Origin: Lunularia cruciata
Taxonomy: Eukaryota; Streptophyta; Marchantiopsida; Lunulariales; Lunulariaceae
DNA length: 64,000 nucleotides
Assembly: GCA_948567375.1 (NCBI GenBank)
Contig: OX419758.1
Location: 25,363,001-25,427,000 of the forward strand
Direction: 5' to 3'
Both the position numbers and the translations under genes were made by a program. This document shows, piece by piece, positions 18,524-28,917 of this stretch. How positions within the stretch are numbered: the stretch's first letter is position 1; every line of letters starts with the position of its first letter. The notes below the pieces were generated by a model, which worked only from the letters and a program-made list of their open reading frames with translations, searched no databases and was not told where the DNA came from.

Positions 18524-21500
18524 GGAAGCAGAGAAGCGAGGGAAGGAAGAAGAATAATGCACAAAGATCCCAAAAGGCAACCTCACAATTGATTGTCGTG
18601 AATGGAATCCTAGAAGGTAATCAAGTGAGAGTATTAATAGATCCGGGAGCAACAGAGAATTTCTTGTCTCGCTCTGTTGCAATAAGCTTGGGAATGGATC
18701 TAGAGAGAGATGGAAGTGAAGAAGTCGAGTTACCAAATGGGCAAATAGAGAGGATTGAATCATTACCTAGACGTGTAACACTCTCTATAGGAGAATATCA
18801 GGAAGCAATTGAGTGGCGAGTGATACAGTTAGCTCGTTATGATGCAATTTTAGGCATGCCATGGATGGAGCAGTACAACCCAATGGTGGATTGGAGGAAG
18901 AAAGTAGTGAGAACCCACCAATGGTCAATCATTGGGGTTAAAGAAAAATCACACAGGCAGAAACTGCCTCTATATGTCGTAGGGACGACAACAGTCTGTA
19001 AGACCGATAGATGTTTTCTGGGTCTAATAAGAGAAGTCCAGAGTGCACAACTCGCTGGACAAATTCCTGAGAAATTGAAGGATGTGGTGGATGAGTTTCA
19101 AGATGTCTTTCCTGATGATCTACCCTCAGGATTACCACCTAAAAGGCAAGTAGATCACAAAATAGAGACACTCCCGGGGAAGACACCTCCTTGTAAGGCC
19201 CCATATCGCCTATCACCTCATGAGTTGGAGGAGTGTAAGACTCAAATTGAGGAGATGCTACAGAAAGGGTTCATCCAACCTAGCGTATCACCATATGGGG
19301 CCCCTGTCTTGTTTGTGAAGAAGAAGGATGGTACAATGCGCATGTGCATTGACTATCGGGGTCTCAATCAACAAACAATGAAGAACAAATACCCCTTACC
19401 TCGCATGGATGACCTGTTTGATCAACTCCATGGAGCGAGATACTTCACCAAACTAGACTTGCGGAGCGGTTACAATCAAATCCAAATTGCAGAAGAGGAT
19501 GTGTACAAAACTACCTTTCAAACCAGGTATGGCCCACTTTGAGTATCTTGTGATGCCTTTTGGCCTCACCAATGCGCCTGCCACTTTCATGAGCCTAATG
19601 AATGACATATTTCGTCCATACTTGGATAAGTCTGTTATTGTCTTCTTGGATGATATCTTAGTATATAGTAGCACGATGACAGAACACAAACAACATCTAC
19701 GAGAGGTCCTCCAGATTCTAAGACAGAATCAGTTGTACGCCAAAATCTCAAAGTGTGAGTTTGGCAAGTCTGAAGTAGACTACTTAGGGCATAGAGTAAG
19801 TGCTGAGGGCATTCAAGTATTGACAGATAAAATAGAGGTCATTCAAAAATAGAGTGCCCCAGAAGATCAGACTCAACTTAAGAGCTTCTTGGGGTTGACG
19901 GGATTCTATCGTAGATTTGTCAAGGACTTCTCCAAGGTTGCACAGCCTTTAACGGCACTACTTGGCAAGGGGAAGAAGTGGACATGGGGAACTGCACAAG
20001 AGTTGGCCTTTCAAGAATTGAAGGCCGCCTTGCTACATGCACCAATCTTGAAGTGGTATGACCCAAAACATCCAATCAAGTTGGCTACGGATGCATCAGG
20101 CGTAGCAATAGGAGCAGTCCTACAACAAGAGTGGCATGACGGATGGCATCCAATTGCATATTTCTCTCGAAAGTTGTTACCGGCAGAGCGTAATTACCAC
20201 ACCACAGAACGAGAAGAGCTGGCCATCGTTCTAGCAACCAAGCATTGGAAGCACTACTTGGGCGAGAAGGTATTTGTAGTAGAGACAGACCACAAACCTC
20301 TAGTCTACCTCGAGACGCAGAAGGATCTATCTCGTCGCCAAATTCGGTGGGCAGAATGGCGACAACGCTTCAACATGACAATCACCTACGTGGAAGGTAA
20401 GAAGCAACTTGCAGATGCATTCACCCGCATGCCAATGGCCAACAACTTGGCGGCAGAGGTTAAGATTAACCCTGAATTCTGGCAAGAGATTCTAGCTGCT
20501 ACAAAAACTGATCCACAGATTGTAGAAGTGCAGTCGTCCAAAGGTGTCACCAGCACCCAAGGACTCACCTTTTGGGAGGGCCAATTGTGGATCCCAAATG
20601 TCCCAAAATTACACACCACCATTCTAGCGGAATGTCATGATTTGGCCATTGCAGCTCATGTCGGAGTGGACAAGACCTTGGAGGCAGTCAAGCGCCATTA
20701 CTATTGGCCCAAGATGAGCAACGACGTGATGGATTATGTGCGTAGCTGCCTACTTTGTCAACAAAACAAAGCTTCTAATCAAGCTCATGCAGGGCTCCTT
20801 CAACCTCTTCCCACTCCTACCCAACGTTGGGAACAAGTGAGTATGGATCTCGTCTGTGAATTACCCAAGACCACCTCAGGGTTTGACTCCATTGTGGTCT
20901 TTGTGGACCGGCTCAGCAAAATGATTCATGTACGCCCTACCACCAAGGAGGTGACCGCTCCACAACTAGCTCAACTATACTTAGATGCAGTCTTTGCTCA
21001 CCATGGCTTGTCTAGAGTACTCATCACCGATAGAGGCACCCAATTCACCAGTTTGTTTTGGCGAACACTCTTTGGTTTCTTCAAAACCAAGTTGGCCATG
21101 TCTACAGCTTACCACCCACAAACAAATGGCCAAACAGAGCGGGCTAATCGCACAATTGAAGACATGTTACGCGGCTTTACCTTAGCAGAGCAAGAGAGGT
21201 GGGACACCCTACTACCATTGGTGGAATTCGCCTACAACAATTTAGTGAATGCCTCCACCCAGGTCACTCCGTTCTTCCTCATGTATGGTGAGCATCCCTT
21301 CACACCTTCTAGCTTGATGAAGATCCGTCCAGTGACTACCAAGGTTGATGCAGTCAACACATTTGTTTCTAGAATCCAACAAGGTGTGGAGAGCGCCAAG
21401 CACAGGTTACAGATTGCACAAAATCGACAAAAGCAGTATGCTGATGCACACCGAAGGCACATGGAGTTCAATGTTGGGGATCAAGTGTGGCTATTGACAA

Positions 21501-21919
21501 CCAACCTCACATTAGTTGGATCTTGTAAGCTCAGACCTCGTTTTATTGGGCCTTTCTTGATTCTTCGTCGCATCGGCGCTGTGGCCTATCACCTTGAGCT
21601 ACCACCACACATGAAGATCCATCTAGTGTTCCATGTCTCCCTATTACGCAGATATGCTCCCTGATCAAGCCAAGGTACTTCTATACAGGACATTCGACCT
21701 TGTCTGACAGTCATTGATGGCACTGAGGAATATGAAGTGGAGCGGATTCTCCAAAAGCGCATGCGTGGTACTCGCCATCCGCGGGTGGAATATCTAGTAC
21801 AATGGAAAGGTTACCCCCTCTATGAAGCAACCTGGGAACCCGCTGCCAATTTGGCGCATGCACCGGTGTTGGTGCAAGCATTTGAGCAACAATTGCACAA
21901 CAAAGACGTTGTGTCTTAA
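18520..21919 (+). pseudogene. Element D Pol, 1-bp frameshift and two stops
   Basis: -1 frame relative to gag. Protease [15 protein letters not shown], with DPG at the active site (copies F and G also read Pro), and [47 protein letters not shown]. RNase H: LATDASGVAIGAVLQQ, VETDHKPLVY, ADAFTRMP. Integrase: HVGVDKTL...CLLCQ finger; SMDLVCELP, ITDRGTQF, NGQTERANRTIE. Chromodomain EYEVERILQKR..YLVQWKGYPLYEATWEP near 21730-21840. Relative to F there is an extra C near 19532-19536 (frameshift), TAG at 19849-19851 (TGG in F) and TGA at about 21662 (CGA in F). Confidence 0.92.
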
Positions 21920-21932
21920 AAGGAGGGAGGTC

Positions 21933-22671
21933 TGTAATACCAAGGGTTAGCCATATGATCTAGATGTGAAATTTGGTTGGGTAACATCTAGAATGATGTT
22001 ATACATGATGGTCAAAATAGATTAGATAGAAGTATCACCAAAAAAAGTACTTCTACTAATAGGGCAGAAACCGAAATAGACTTGAGAACCTTAGAACCAA
22101 TAGCTAGACATATGATTTAAAGGTAAGAATTGGTTTGGTAACATCTGGAAGGATGTTACACATGATGGACTAAACAGATCAGAAAGAGGTATCACCAAAA
22201 GGGGACTTCTACTAATAGAGTAGGAACCGAAATATGCCTGAAATCTTTGAAGGCAATTTCGAAGGCCTAAACGAATGAATTAGGCCTCGAAAATGTGCAG
22301 ATTCCCCCCCAACAGAGGAATGGCTGGCCTTCCCTCCCCCCTGGTTTGTCTCATCAAGAGCTTTCCAACGGTACCTTACTCATGTGATTCTGAGATTCCT
22401 ACAAGAAGATTCCCTAAAAGATTCCCTCCGGTCAAAGCTCATTTGACCAACCAGATAGGACCTAGACCAGACAGGTCACCCATCCAAGTAAGTAATCCAA
22501 GGGTAGAGCTTGCTGACATGTCACCTATCTGTGTCCCTAATCCTATGGTGGAGCTTCCTTGTAGGAGATCCTCTTTGTCTATATAATAAAAAGAAGGTGC
22601 TCCCTTGGGGCATCGAATGTTTGAGTGTGCAATCTGTGTTTTCTCTCTTCTCTTGTCCTCGGAGCATTACA
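21933..22671 (+). repeat. Element D 3' LTR
   Basis: 739 bp, preceded by the PPT AAAAGGAGGGAGG (about 21918-21930). Same U3 duplication as the 5' LTR. Confidence 0.94.
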
Positions 22672-22934
22672 CTTCGGCTTTGAATCAATGTCCTCTCCAT
22701 CTCACTATATCGATAAGGACGTCGGAAAACTGGTGTGTTGCTAGTCAGCTCAATCCGTATACCAGGTCCCTTCAGAGCACCCAAATCCTTCATATTGAAG
22801 GCAAAACAACTCGTGTGACTCCTCAAGAACCTCCAAACCCTCCGTCTTTCCTCTCCAGTAAGCTTGGGTCCAAGATCTGGCTCCCAAGTATCCTCTGTAA
22901 CTGTAGTAGGAGTGGAAGACGTACTGACTGGCTG
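22672..22934 (-). pseudogene. Element M PR/MT-to-RT linker and RT N-terminus
   Basis: In frame with the methyltransferase across one TAG (22935-22937). It reads LTGEERRRVWRFLRSHTSCF, DLGALKGPGIRIEL and RRPYRYSEMERTLIQS, the standard Ty3 RT entry segment just before the element D insertion. The domain resumes at 16074. The TAG is one C-to-T change from CAG. Confidence 0.88.
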
Positions 22935-24335
22935 CTACACTGGGCCCTTGGGAGCAATGGTGTCATGCTCCCGACCACTAGAGGTCCCAACCTCTGTGTG
23001 AAAAACTCCTTCCACTCTGGCTGCAAGCTCCATACGTCCTTTGGCTGCATCCCATGTGGACCAAGGGTGTAATCCAAGTAGCCCACGCTCACCTGGATGG
23101 ACTCCAAGTAGACCACTCTCCCTAGTAGCTACTGGATGTGTCCCAAGAATACCATGTCCACTCGGTCCATCGCCCCCAGCATGTGCTTGAATCGTCTCGA
23201 TAGGCATAGGGCTCACAAGTGTCCGAGTGGTGATGCCTATCAAGCGCATCCTACGCTGCTCTGCCAAACCAAGGCTCACAATCCAGGTCAAACAGTTCAG
23301 GTCCATAGCCTGACCTACCACCTGATGCCTGGATGCCTCTGACATTGCTGGAACAGTGGTAATACCAGTGCGAAAACCCATCGCTCGCTCTCTCTCATTA
23401 GCATTGGGCTCCACCAACTGCTGTAACTGTGAGTCCCAAACAAGTCTAAGTCCTCCCTCTCGAAAAGCATGAGAGCCTGGGAAACTCACGAGTGTAGGAA
23501 ATGCAGCTCTAGGCTGTCCAACTAGGTTCACCACTGCCATAGGTGACCTATCAGCCACTACCACTGTCTGAGACTGACGCCCAACATCCAAGATATCATC
23601 AACAAGAATGTGGTCCAGTCGCTGAATCCCATCATAAGCACGCTGTAGAACCTCTTTGGGTAAGAGGTTCGTCCACCAAAGGCGAAGACGATGAGCCCGT
23701 GATCCCACTCTGGCTGCATCTAACAATACAGCAGGTCCTATCCATGAATGGACCTGATGTGTACTCACCACCACTCTAGTGCGAGAATCACCCATCAAAG
23801 GAACGTTCTCCAAAAGGTAAGCTGGAGAAACAGACTGATGAACCTGGAGATGTCGTAATATCCGTAACATCTCCCAAAACACCCCAGAACGAGGATCCTG
23901 AAGACCCAAACCACGGCCCGCACGTGTATGTCCCTGACATGGCCATCCAGAAATCACCAAGTGAATAGGCCCATGTCTCTCTAGGTCATGCGCCCCCAGT
24001 AAGGAAATGTCTCCTGGTAAGGCCTTCTGGTAACCTCTGACTGCTGACATCGGTAATAACTCCGGATACCGATAGGCCAAGTGTGCCACATGATGTAGAG
24101 AGACTCGCCTAGCAGTCTCATCTCTCTCTACATACAAGTACCTCTGTACTCGGATACCCGCCTGTAACACCGCAGCTAGTCCGGTGCTAATCCCACCAAA
24201 CAACTCCAATAAACATATCCCCTCTACTGGATACTGCCAAGCAATGAGTGTGGTATCCAGAGGTGTCAAAGCAATCGCCTCTGGAGGCTCATCCTCACAC
24301 TCATCCCCTGATGGTACGAAGGCTCCACTCCAAGC
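22935..24335 (-). CDS. Element M C5-cytosine DNA methyltransferase domain (DNMT3-like)
   Basis: Open for about 466 codons between two TAG stops, with no ATG at the start, so it is an internal domain of the polyprotein. Motifs appear in canonical order. Counted from 24269: I, LLELFGGISTGLAAVL (20-35), SAM binding; II, RYLYVERDE (43-51); IV, LVISGWPCQGHTRAG with catalytic Cys at 111 (codon 23937-23939); VI, YLLENVP with Glu at 154; VIII, SRAHRLRLWWTN (190-201); IX/X, NERERAMGF then VVGQAMDLNCL (291-326). Motifs I and VIII resemble DNMT3 (LFDGIATG; AHRARFFWGN, from memory). The PCQ at motif IV is more DNMT1/bacterial-like. All catalytic residues I can place are present. It sits exactly between PR and RT. 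Likely role: cytosine methylation linked to the element's life cycle. This is inference; the parent element is now decayed. Confidence 0.88.
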   Translation of the reverse strand, partial: AWSGAFVPSGDECEDEPPEAIALTPLDTTLIAWQYPVEGICLLELFGGISTGLAAVLQAGIRVQRYLYVERDETARRVSLHHVAHLAYRYPELLPMSAVRGYQKALPGDISLLGAHDLERHGPIHLVISGWPCQGHTRAGRGLGLQDPRSGVFWEMLRILRHLQVHQSVSPAYLLENVPLMGDSRTRVVVSTHQVHSWIGPAVLLDAARVGSRAHRLRLWWTNLLPKEVLQRAYDGIQRLDHILVDDILDVGRQSQTVVVADRSPMAVVNLVGQPRAAFPTLVSFPGSHAFREGGLRLVWDSQLQQLVEPNANERERAMGFRTGITTVPAMSEASRHQVVGQAMDLNCLTWIVSLGLAEQRRMRLIGITTRTLVSPMPIETIQAHAGGDGPSGHGILGTHPVATRESGLLGVHPGERGLLGLHPWSTWDAAKGRMELAARVEGVFHTEVGTSSGREHDTIAPKGPV

Positions 24336-24942
24336 CTACTGCACCAACTGATCTGCATGCTGCTGCAATGCCTCCTCTGAACTCCACAATGGAACATCCA
24401 AGGTGGATGGAACAATCCCACTCGTACTCCATAGCCGAGTGATCTCCTCTGGTACTGGAGTATCCTCTGCATGGGCGTTCCTCTCCAACAAGTCACCAGG
24501 CCAAGTAACTGCACCGCTGAAAGCCAAACTGATGCTGCCATGGTCCCGGACTATAGTGAGCCAAGACTGCCACTACTGAAGCGTACTGGTAGGCGACATA
24601 CCCGTCCCTCACCAGACTGCCAACCAGGTCTATAAGAGGCTATCTCCTCCCAATAGTCAATGCTGAAACCCATAGGGTATAACACTGCTCCCCCAACTAG
24701 CACATCATATGACTCAGCTATCGTCACAATAGCCTGAGCTCTCACCACCGAGCTATCAGTCGGATGACCAGGCTGAACCTGGACAACAAGCTCTCCACGT
24801 GTGATGTACTGTGTCGAACCACCACCAAGAGATGTCTGGATCTGAAATGGACACCTCTCCACATCGGTCTTCCGTAACTCCAGACAACAACTGCAGCCTT
24901 CCCCAACATAAGGGGCTGCGCACCAGAGTCTAACAAGACTCT
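24336..24942 (-). pseudogene. Element M aspartic protease and linker to methyltransferase
   Basis: The protease begins VLLDSGAQPLMLGKAA (about 24936-24885; catalytic DSG). The frame then shifts by -1 to TSLGGGSTQYITRGELVVQV and YDVLVGGAVLYPMGFSIDY (the flap and ILG-equivalent region), stopping near 24551. A second -1 shift leads into the linker WPGDLLERNAHAEDTP...DQLVQ and a TAG at 24336, after which the methyltransferase frame is open. The two -1 shifts could be decay or frameshift sites; a second copy would settle this. Confidence 0.8.
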
Positions 24943-27117
24943 CTATGGTGTATAGACCTTCCCTGAAGGTCCCACTAAACGAAAGATCCCGCTCTGGTTA
25001 TCCAATAGGACAACACCAGGTGTAAACCGCGCTCTCTCAAAGGCCGGTCTAGCTGGCAACTCCTCCAATCTAGCCGCTGCTGCCTGCCATAAACCACTGG
25101 TCGCTGAACGGATCCCATGCTCCTCAACCAAGTCAGCTCCACTACCAACCACCTCTGCTCTAGTAGTAGGAACTGCACCATCCCTACTCTCACACAATGT
25201 GGCAGCCAACCGGAACACTGGGGCTGGGTCAACTCCCAATGTAAACATGTCATTGGCTGAAAACAAAGGATGCCGCATAATCAGCTGAGCCGCCCCCAAC
25301 ATCATGCTAGACTCAGTCTGTGTGGTAGCAGGTGGCTGACTAGCAGGTACTCCATCAGGTACTCCATCACCACCTACCATACCTGCACTTGGACGTCTAG
25401 GAACCATGGATGTCGTCTGCAATGCCTCAGATAGCGTGAAAGACTGGGGAAGTCTGACCTGTCTCCCAACCTCTCCTCTCTGTGGGTCCAACTCCACTGC
25501 TGCTCCTCTAGGCTCTAGAGCACGTACTGCACTCCTAGTCACTGCTGCAGATGCATCCACCTGTGCTGCTCCGCACATGAAGTCCAAAGCATCTCTATCA
25601 CCAACATATCAGGTGGAAGCCTCAGCACCCGAATCTGATCTCCACTGAGCAATAGCCATACTAGCCAATCTCTGCTCCAACTGCTCAATCCGAGTAGCCA
25701 TAGCTGTGTCAGAAGTAAGGGCAGGTACTGCACCCCTACTAGGTGTAGATCCTCTACCACCACCTCTACCACCTCGTCCTCCATGAACTGGAGCTCCTCT
25801 ACTACCTGCCATAGCAGCCCTACCACTTCGTAACTCCGGGTGTAGGTCAAAACACCGGTCACTAGTGTGACCAAATCTGTGGCAATGCTCACACTGCCTT
25901 TGTGCTGGCTATGATGCACCAGAGGTATCAGGTCCGCTGCCCTGAGTACACTCTCTCCTATGGTGAGGTCCACCACAAGTCCAACAAGCAACACCACCAC
26001 TCACTGGCTGCTACTGACCCGAAAATGAGGGTAAGGGTCTAACTCCACTAGGCCCTCCACTCGCTCCATAGGATCTGGGCTGTCCACCCTGTCCTCGAAA
26101 ACCAACTGGGCGTGGTGCACTCTGCTGCACTCTAGCAGAAGTCACAACCGTGGATGAGGTCTCTCTACCAAATCCAGCTGTCACCACTCTCTCCTCCACC
26201 ATGTTGAGCTCAATACGCTCAGCCAAACCAAAGACTACAGCCAAAGTGGGCGAAGTAGCCTACAACAACGTAGCATCACGAACTCTACGTCGCAACTCCT
26301 TGTCCAGTATCTCATACCAAAACTGGACTGCCTGGGCCTCAGTAACTCCCTGAATGAAACTGATCAGCCGCCTCATGCGAGTATATGCCTCGCGTAGGCT
26401 CTCTCCAGCCTTCTGCTTGAACTCTTGCAAGCTCCTCAGCTTGTCAGTCCGCATTCCCTGGTAGTTCTGCCTCAAACATAGGAAGAACTCAACCATGGGG
26501 TTAAACCCCGGTACCACACCACCTCCTGCAGCGGTACCTCCACTCGTAGTAGCACTATCTCCAGCTAGTGCACCTCCACTAGCTCCACCCACACTACTCG
26601 AGCTAGAACTCGTAGGTACAGCCGATCTACTCTTGGCCACCGAGCCTGAAGTGATGGAGACATAGTGTGGAGACCAATATTGTCTCCATAACTCAATCTC
26701 CTCCAAATGAGCTCTCCTCAACTCATGGTAGTCGTCCATCGGTGGACCCTCCAAGTGCTGAAACAACCCCTTCCATGCCATGAAAGGTGTGAACAAAGTC
26801 GGGTTCCGCATCTGCTGCAGATCACACCAACTATCGAACTCCTAGATGAAGTCATCCAACTCAATGGTACCCACTGTACCAGAGTAACGCCTAGGGCCTT
26901 TGGAGGCCCCATAAATCTCGTCCATGTCCCACAACAACGGTGCGGACACACCAAGTGCACTCTCAACTGAATCAACTCCTGTATCAAACTCCAACTCAGA
27001 GTCAATCTCCTCCCTCATTGGGACCTGAGATACAAGCTGATACCGAGCACCACTCCGAGTAAACCCACTGCGTACTACAGGGCTAACTCCTCTGGAATCT
27101 CCAAAGAACTCCGTCAT
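24943..27117 (-). pseudogene. Element M Gag with two zinc knuckles
   Basis: ATG at 27117 (MTEFFGDSRGVSPVV) in one frame down to 24943, broken by TAG or TGA near 26842, 26260, 26008, 25907, 25611 and 24943. Features: gag-like helical core (MRNPTLFTPFMAWKGLFQHL; LRQNYQGMRTDKLRSLQEFK; VTEAQAVQFWYEIL, about 26811-26262), Gly-rich segment, knuckle CWTCGGPHHRREC, second knuckle CEHCHRFGHTSDRC, an RGG-type stretch (HGGRGGRGGGRG), then a long linker to the protease. Every stop is one C-to-T step from CAG or CGA. Base composition looks more GC-rich than the nested elements. Confidence 0.82.
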
Positions 27118-27529
27118 GACCACGTAACTGCCACAGCAAACCCGAACCACCAACTGCAACCGCAAGTCGCAACCGCAAGTACCCCACCAAGTGCCAACAC
27201 CACCACGTGCCAACACCAACTAAACACTACCCACTAATGTAACTCTACCGAGATAACTACACTAGGGGAAGGGCAACCTGTAACCTGCCATCATAACACG
27301 CACTCTCACGGTCTGCAGGTCATCACTTCCTGCCTCACCGGAGAGAAACAAAGGTAGTCTGACTGGTCATCACTCCAGCCTCACAACCGAGAGCACACCA
27401 GAGCACCAACGCTCAAAAGTCAGGGCACCTCACACAAACGTGGTGCAAAACAGGAAGTAGAGAATGGAGGGGATCCAATCACAAGAAATCTAAACAAAAA
27501 CCCTCCATCTCATAACACAACACGGGACT
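27118..27529 (-). other. Element M untranslated leader
   Basis: Between PBS and gag. I looked for a pre-gag micro-ORF of the A/B/D type and found none. Confidence 0.6.
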
Positions 27530-27542
27530 GACTCTGCCACCA
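27530..27542 (-). promoter_or_regulatory. Element M putative primer-binding site
   Basis: TGGTGGCAGAGTC on the minus strand, 2 nt after the proposed LTR end. It resembles the initiator tRNA-Met PBS (TGGTATCAGAGC) with changes. The primer tRNA is uncertain. Confidence 0.5.
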
Positions 27543-27544
27543 TT

Positions 27545-28917
27545 TGGCATTTGACATAAGAGTAGTTCGTATCTAAGTCCTAAGCTACCAGGATCACCAA
27601 GAATAGGATCAAACTGCCTCTCCTAGCCAAAGCTACATGTGAACAGATAACAGTGGCACAGTCACTATGACAACAAGTGAGGGTGGACCAGTTGGCTAGG
27701 GCACCAGTCTAGGAACAAGAGATCTAGGGGTCAAACCTTGTTGCACACAATCTAGCAAGAAAGGCAGATTTTGCCAACCAATGACCAAGATCTACACTAA
27801 ACTAGCTAGCCTCACGCCAGCAAGCTGGCTTGCTGGCCCTTTGGCCCTTCTAGGCCTTCGTAGCCTCTCATAGCCCACAGCCCTATGCCTCGAAGCCTCT
27901 AAACGCCCAAATGAGGCCTTTCTTGTTGCCACTTCGAACCTCCTCCAAAATTGGTGAAACTTCTCCAAATCTGCGAAACTCCTCCAAACTAGCAAAACTT
28001 CTCCAAATCTGGCCAAACAGCAAAACTCTTCCAATTCTGGCCCAAAATCTGACGTAAAATCTGACGTAAACCCTAAAGATGGATGTCCGCCAAATCCCCC
28101 GCTAACTTTCCACTCGAGCCAAATTGACAAAACGGGTTTTTCCAAATCACAATTTCATGAGAAGAGCTTTCCAACTCGACCTTCAATTTCACTTTCTGAG
28201 CCCAACTCGCAGCAAATTGGTCTTGTCTTCACCTCCTGAGCTCAAAATCACAACACTGCTCAAAAATTGCTCCTTCTTTGCTCAAAATTTGGCCAGCACT
28301 TCCGCACACCGTCCGCCTAACTGCCAAATTTGCATCAACTACACGAGCTTCTGCACACTAGGGAAACACAGAACTTGAATCGAGCTACCACGATCCACCA
28401 AGCTTGGAGATACCACCAACACTCAACGTTCCTGTACCCGATTTCCCCTTGACTTCACTTCTCTGATGTAATCAGATTGCTTAACACTCTCAACTCAACT
28501 CAACTCAGATCAGTACTTGATCTGTCACTCTATAAACTGCCAACAACTGGGCACTGATTACAGTCAAGCCACACCCACTCAAGCATAGAGAATCCAGGTG
28601 ACGCTCGCCGGCCTCTGTCCACCATAGCCAGGAACTCGAAGGCTCAACATCATAGAAGTGAGCTCTCTGGAGCTCACTTCGAAACTATACCCCTTGGACT
28701 CGAGCTAGCCCTGAAACCCTAACGGTCCCGCTGACGGCACACTCGACGGTGCAAACGGTGCAAAGTGACGGTGGGCCCCACCGTGAAGTCAGTACCCCGA
28801 ACACGAAATCTAACCGTCGGAAAGTAGTCCCTGGGAAACTGCTAGAATAACTCTAACTACCATCACTGGAACTCCAGTGTCCGAGCATCTAGATGCGGAA
28901 CTACAAATGGCGTGACA
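27545..28917 (-). repeat. Element M 5' LTR (boundaries inferred)
   Basis: On the minus strand it starts TGTCACGCC at 28917, a common start for plant Ty3 LTRs, and ends ...GCCA at 27545-27546 just before the PBS. An end at 27552 (TTATGTCA) is also possible. Length is about 1.37 kb. A TATA-like TTTATAGAG lies near 28529-28537. An 11-bp perfect hairpin (GAAGTGAGCTC / GAGCTCACTTC, loop tctg) lies at 28655-28680 upstream of it. The partner LTR is outside the window, so the ends rest on motif and position only. Confidence 0.6.

Larger units (their letters stand above)
16075..22671 (+). mobile_element. Element D: Ty3 chromovirus inserted in M reverse transcriptase
   Basis: LTRs 16075-16813 and 21933-22671 (739 bp each, about four differences seen). 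The flanking 5-bp duplication is cttcg (16070-16074, 22672-22676). Order: PBS, two pre-gag micro-ORFs, gag, PR, RT, RNase H, integrase, chromodomain, PPT. It is young by LTR similarity, but gag has two stops and pol a 1-bp insertion plus two stops, so this copy is not autonomous. F and H at 44906-60250 are related older copies. Confidence 0.95.
1..28917 (-). mobile_element. Element M: Ty3-type LTR retrotransposon carrying a DNA methyltransferase (partial, nested)
   Basis: Reading the minus strand from 28917 leftwards gives LTR, primer site, gag, zinc knuckles, protease, C5-cytosine methyltransferase, RT, RNase H and integrase. The 3' LTR lies beyond position 1, so the element is incomplete here and its TSD cannot be checked. 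Three elements interrupt it (236-5878, 6819-14620, 16075-22671). Removing each with one copy of its target duplication restores the frame, for example DYLRT followed by GVVGGTVGAKERD across the 6819-14620 insert. About 8.9 kb of M itself is present. The order RT-RH-INT identifies Ty3/gypsy. The methyltransferase between PR and RT is not part of a standard Ty3 element. The coding region has ten in-frame stops and two frameshifts, so this copy is dead. Confidence 0.9.

Noticed and set aside
22935-24335. Methyltransferase as an independent host gene or bacterial contamination
   Set aside because: It has no ATG start, shares its frame with the RT start, and lies exactly between PR and RT of one element with matching composition and the same CAG-to-TAG stops on both sides.
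24336-24942. Programmed -1 frameshifts in element M
   Set aside because: Two -1 shifts are seen, but no slippery heptamer or second copy supports programming; decay is equally likely.
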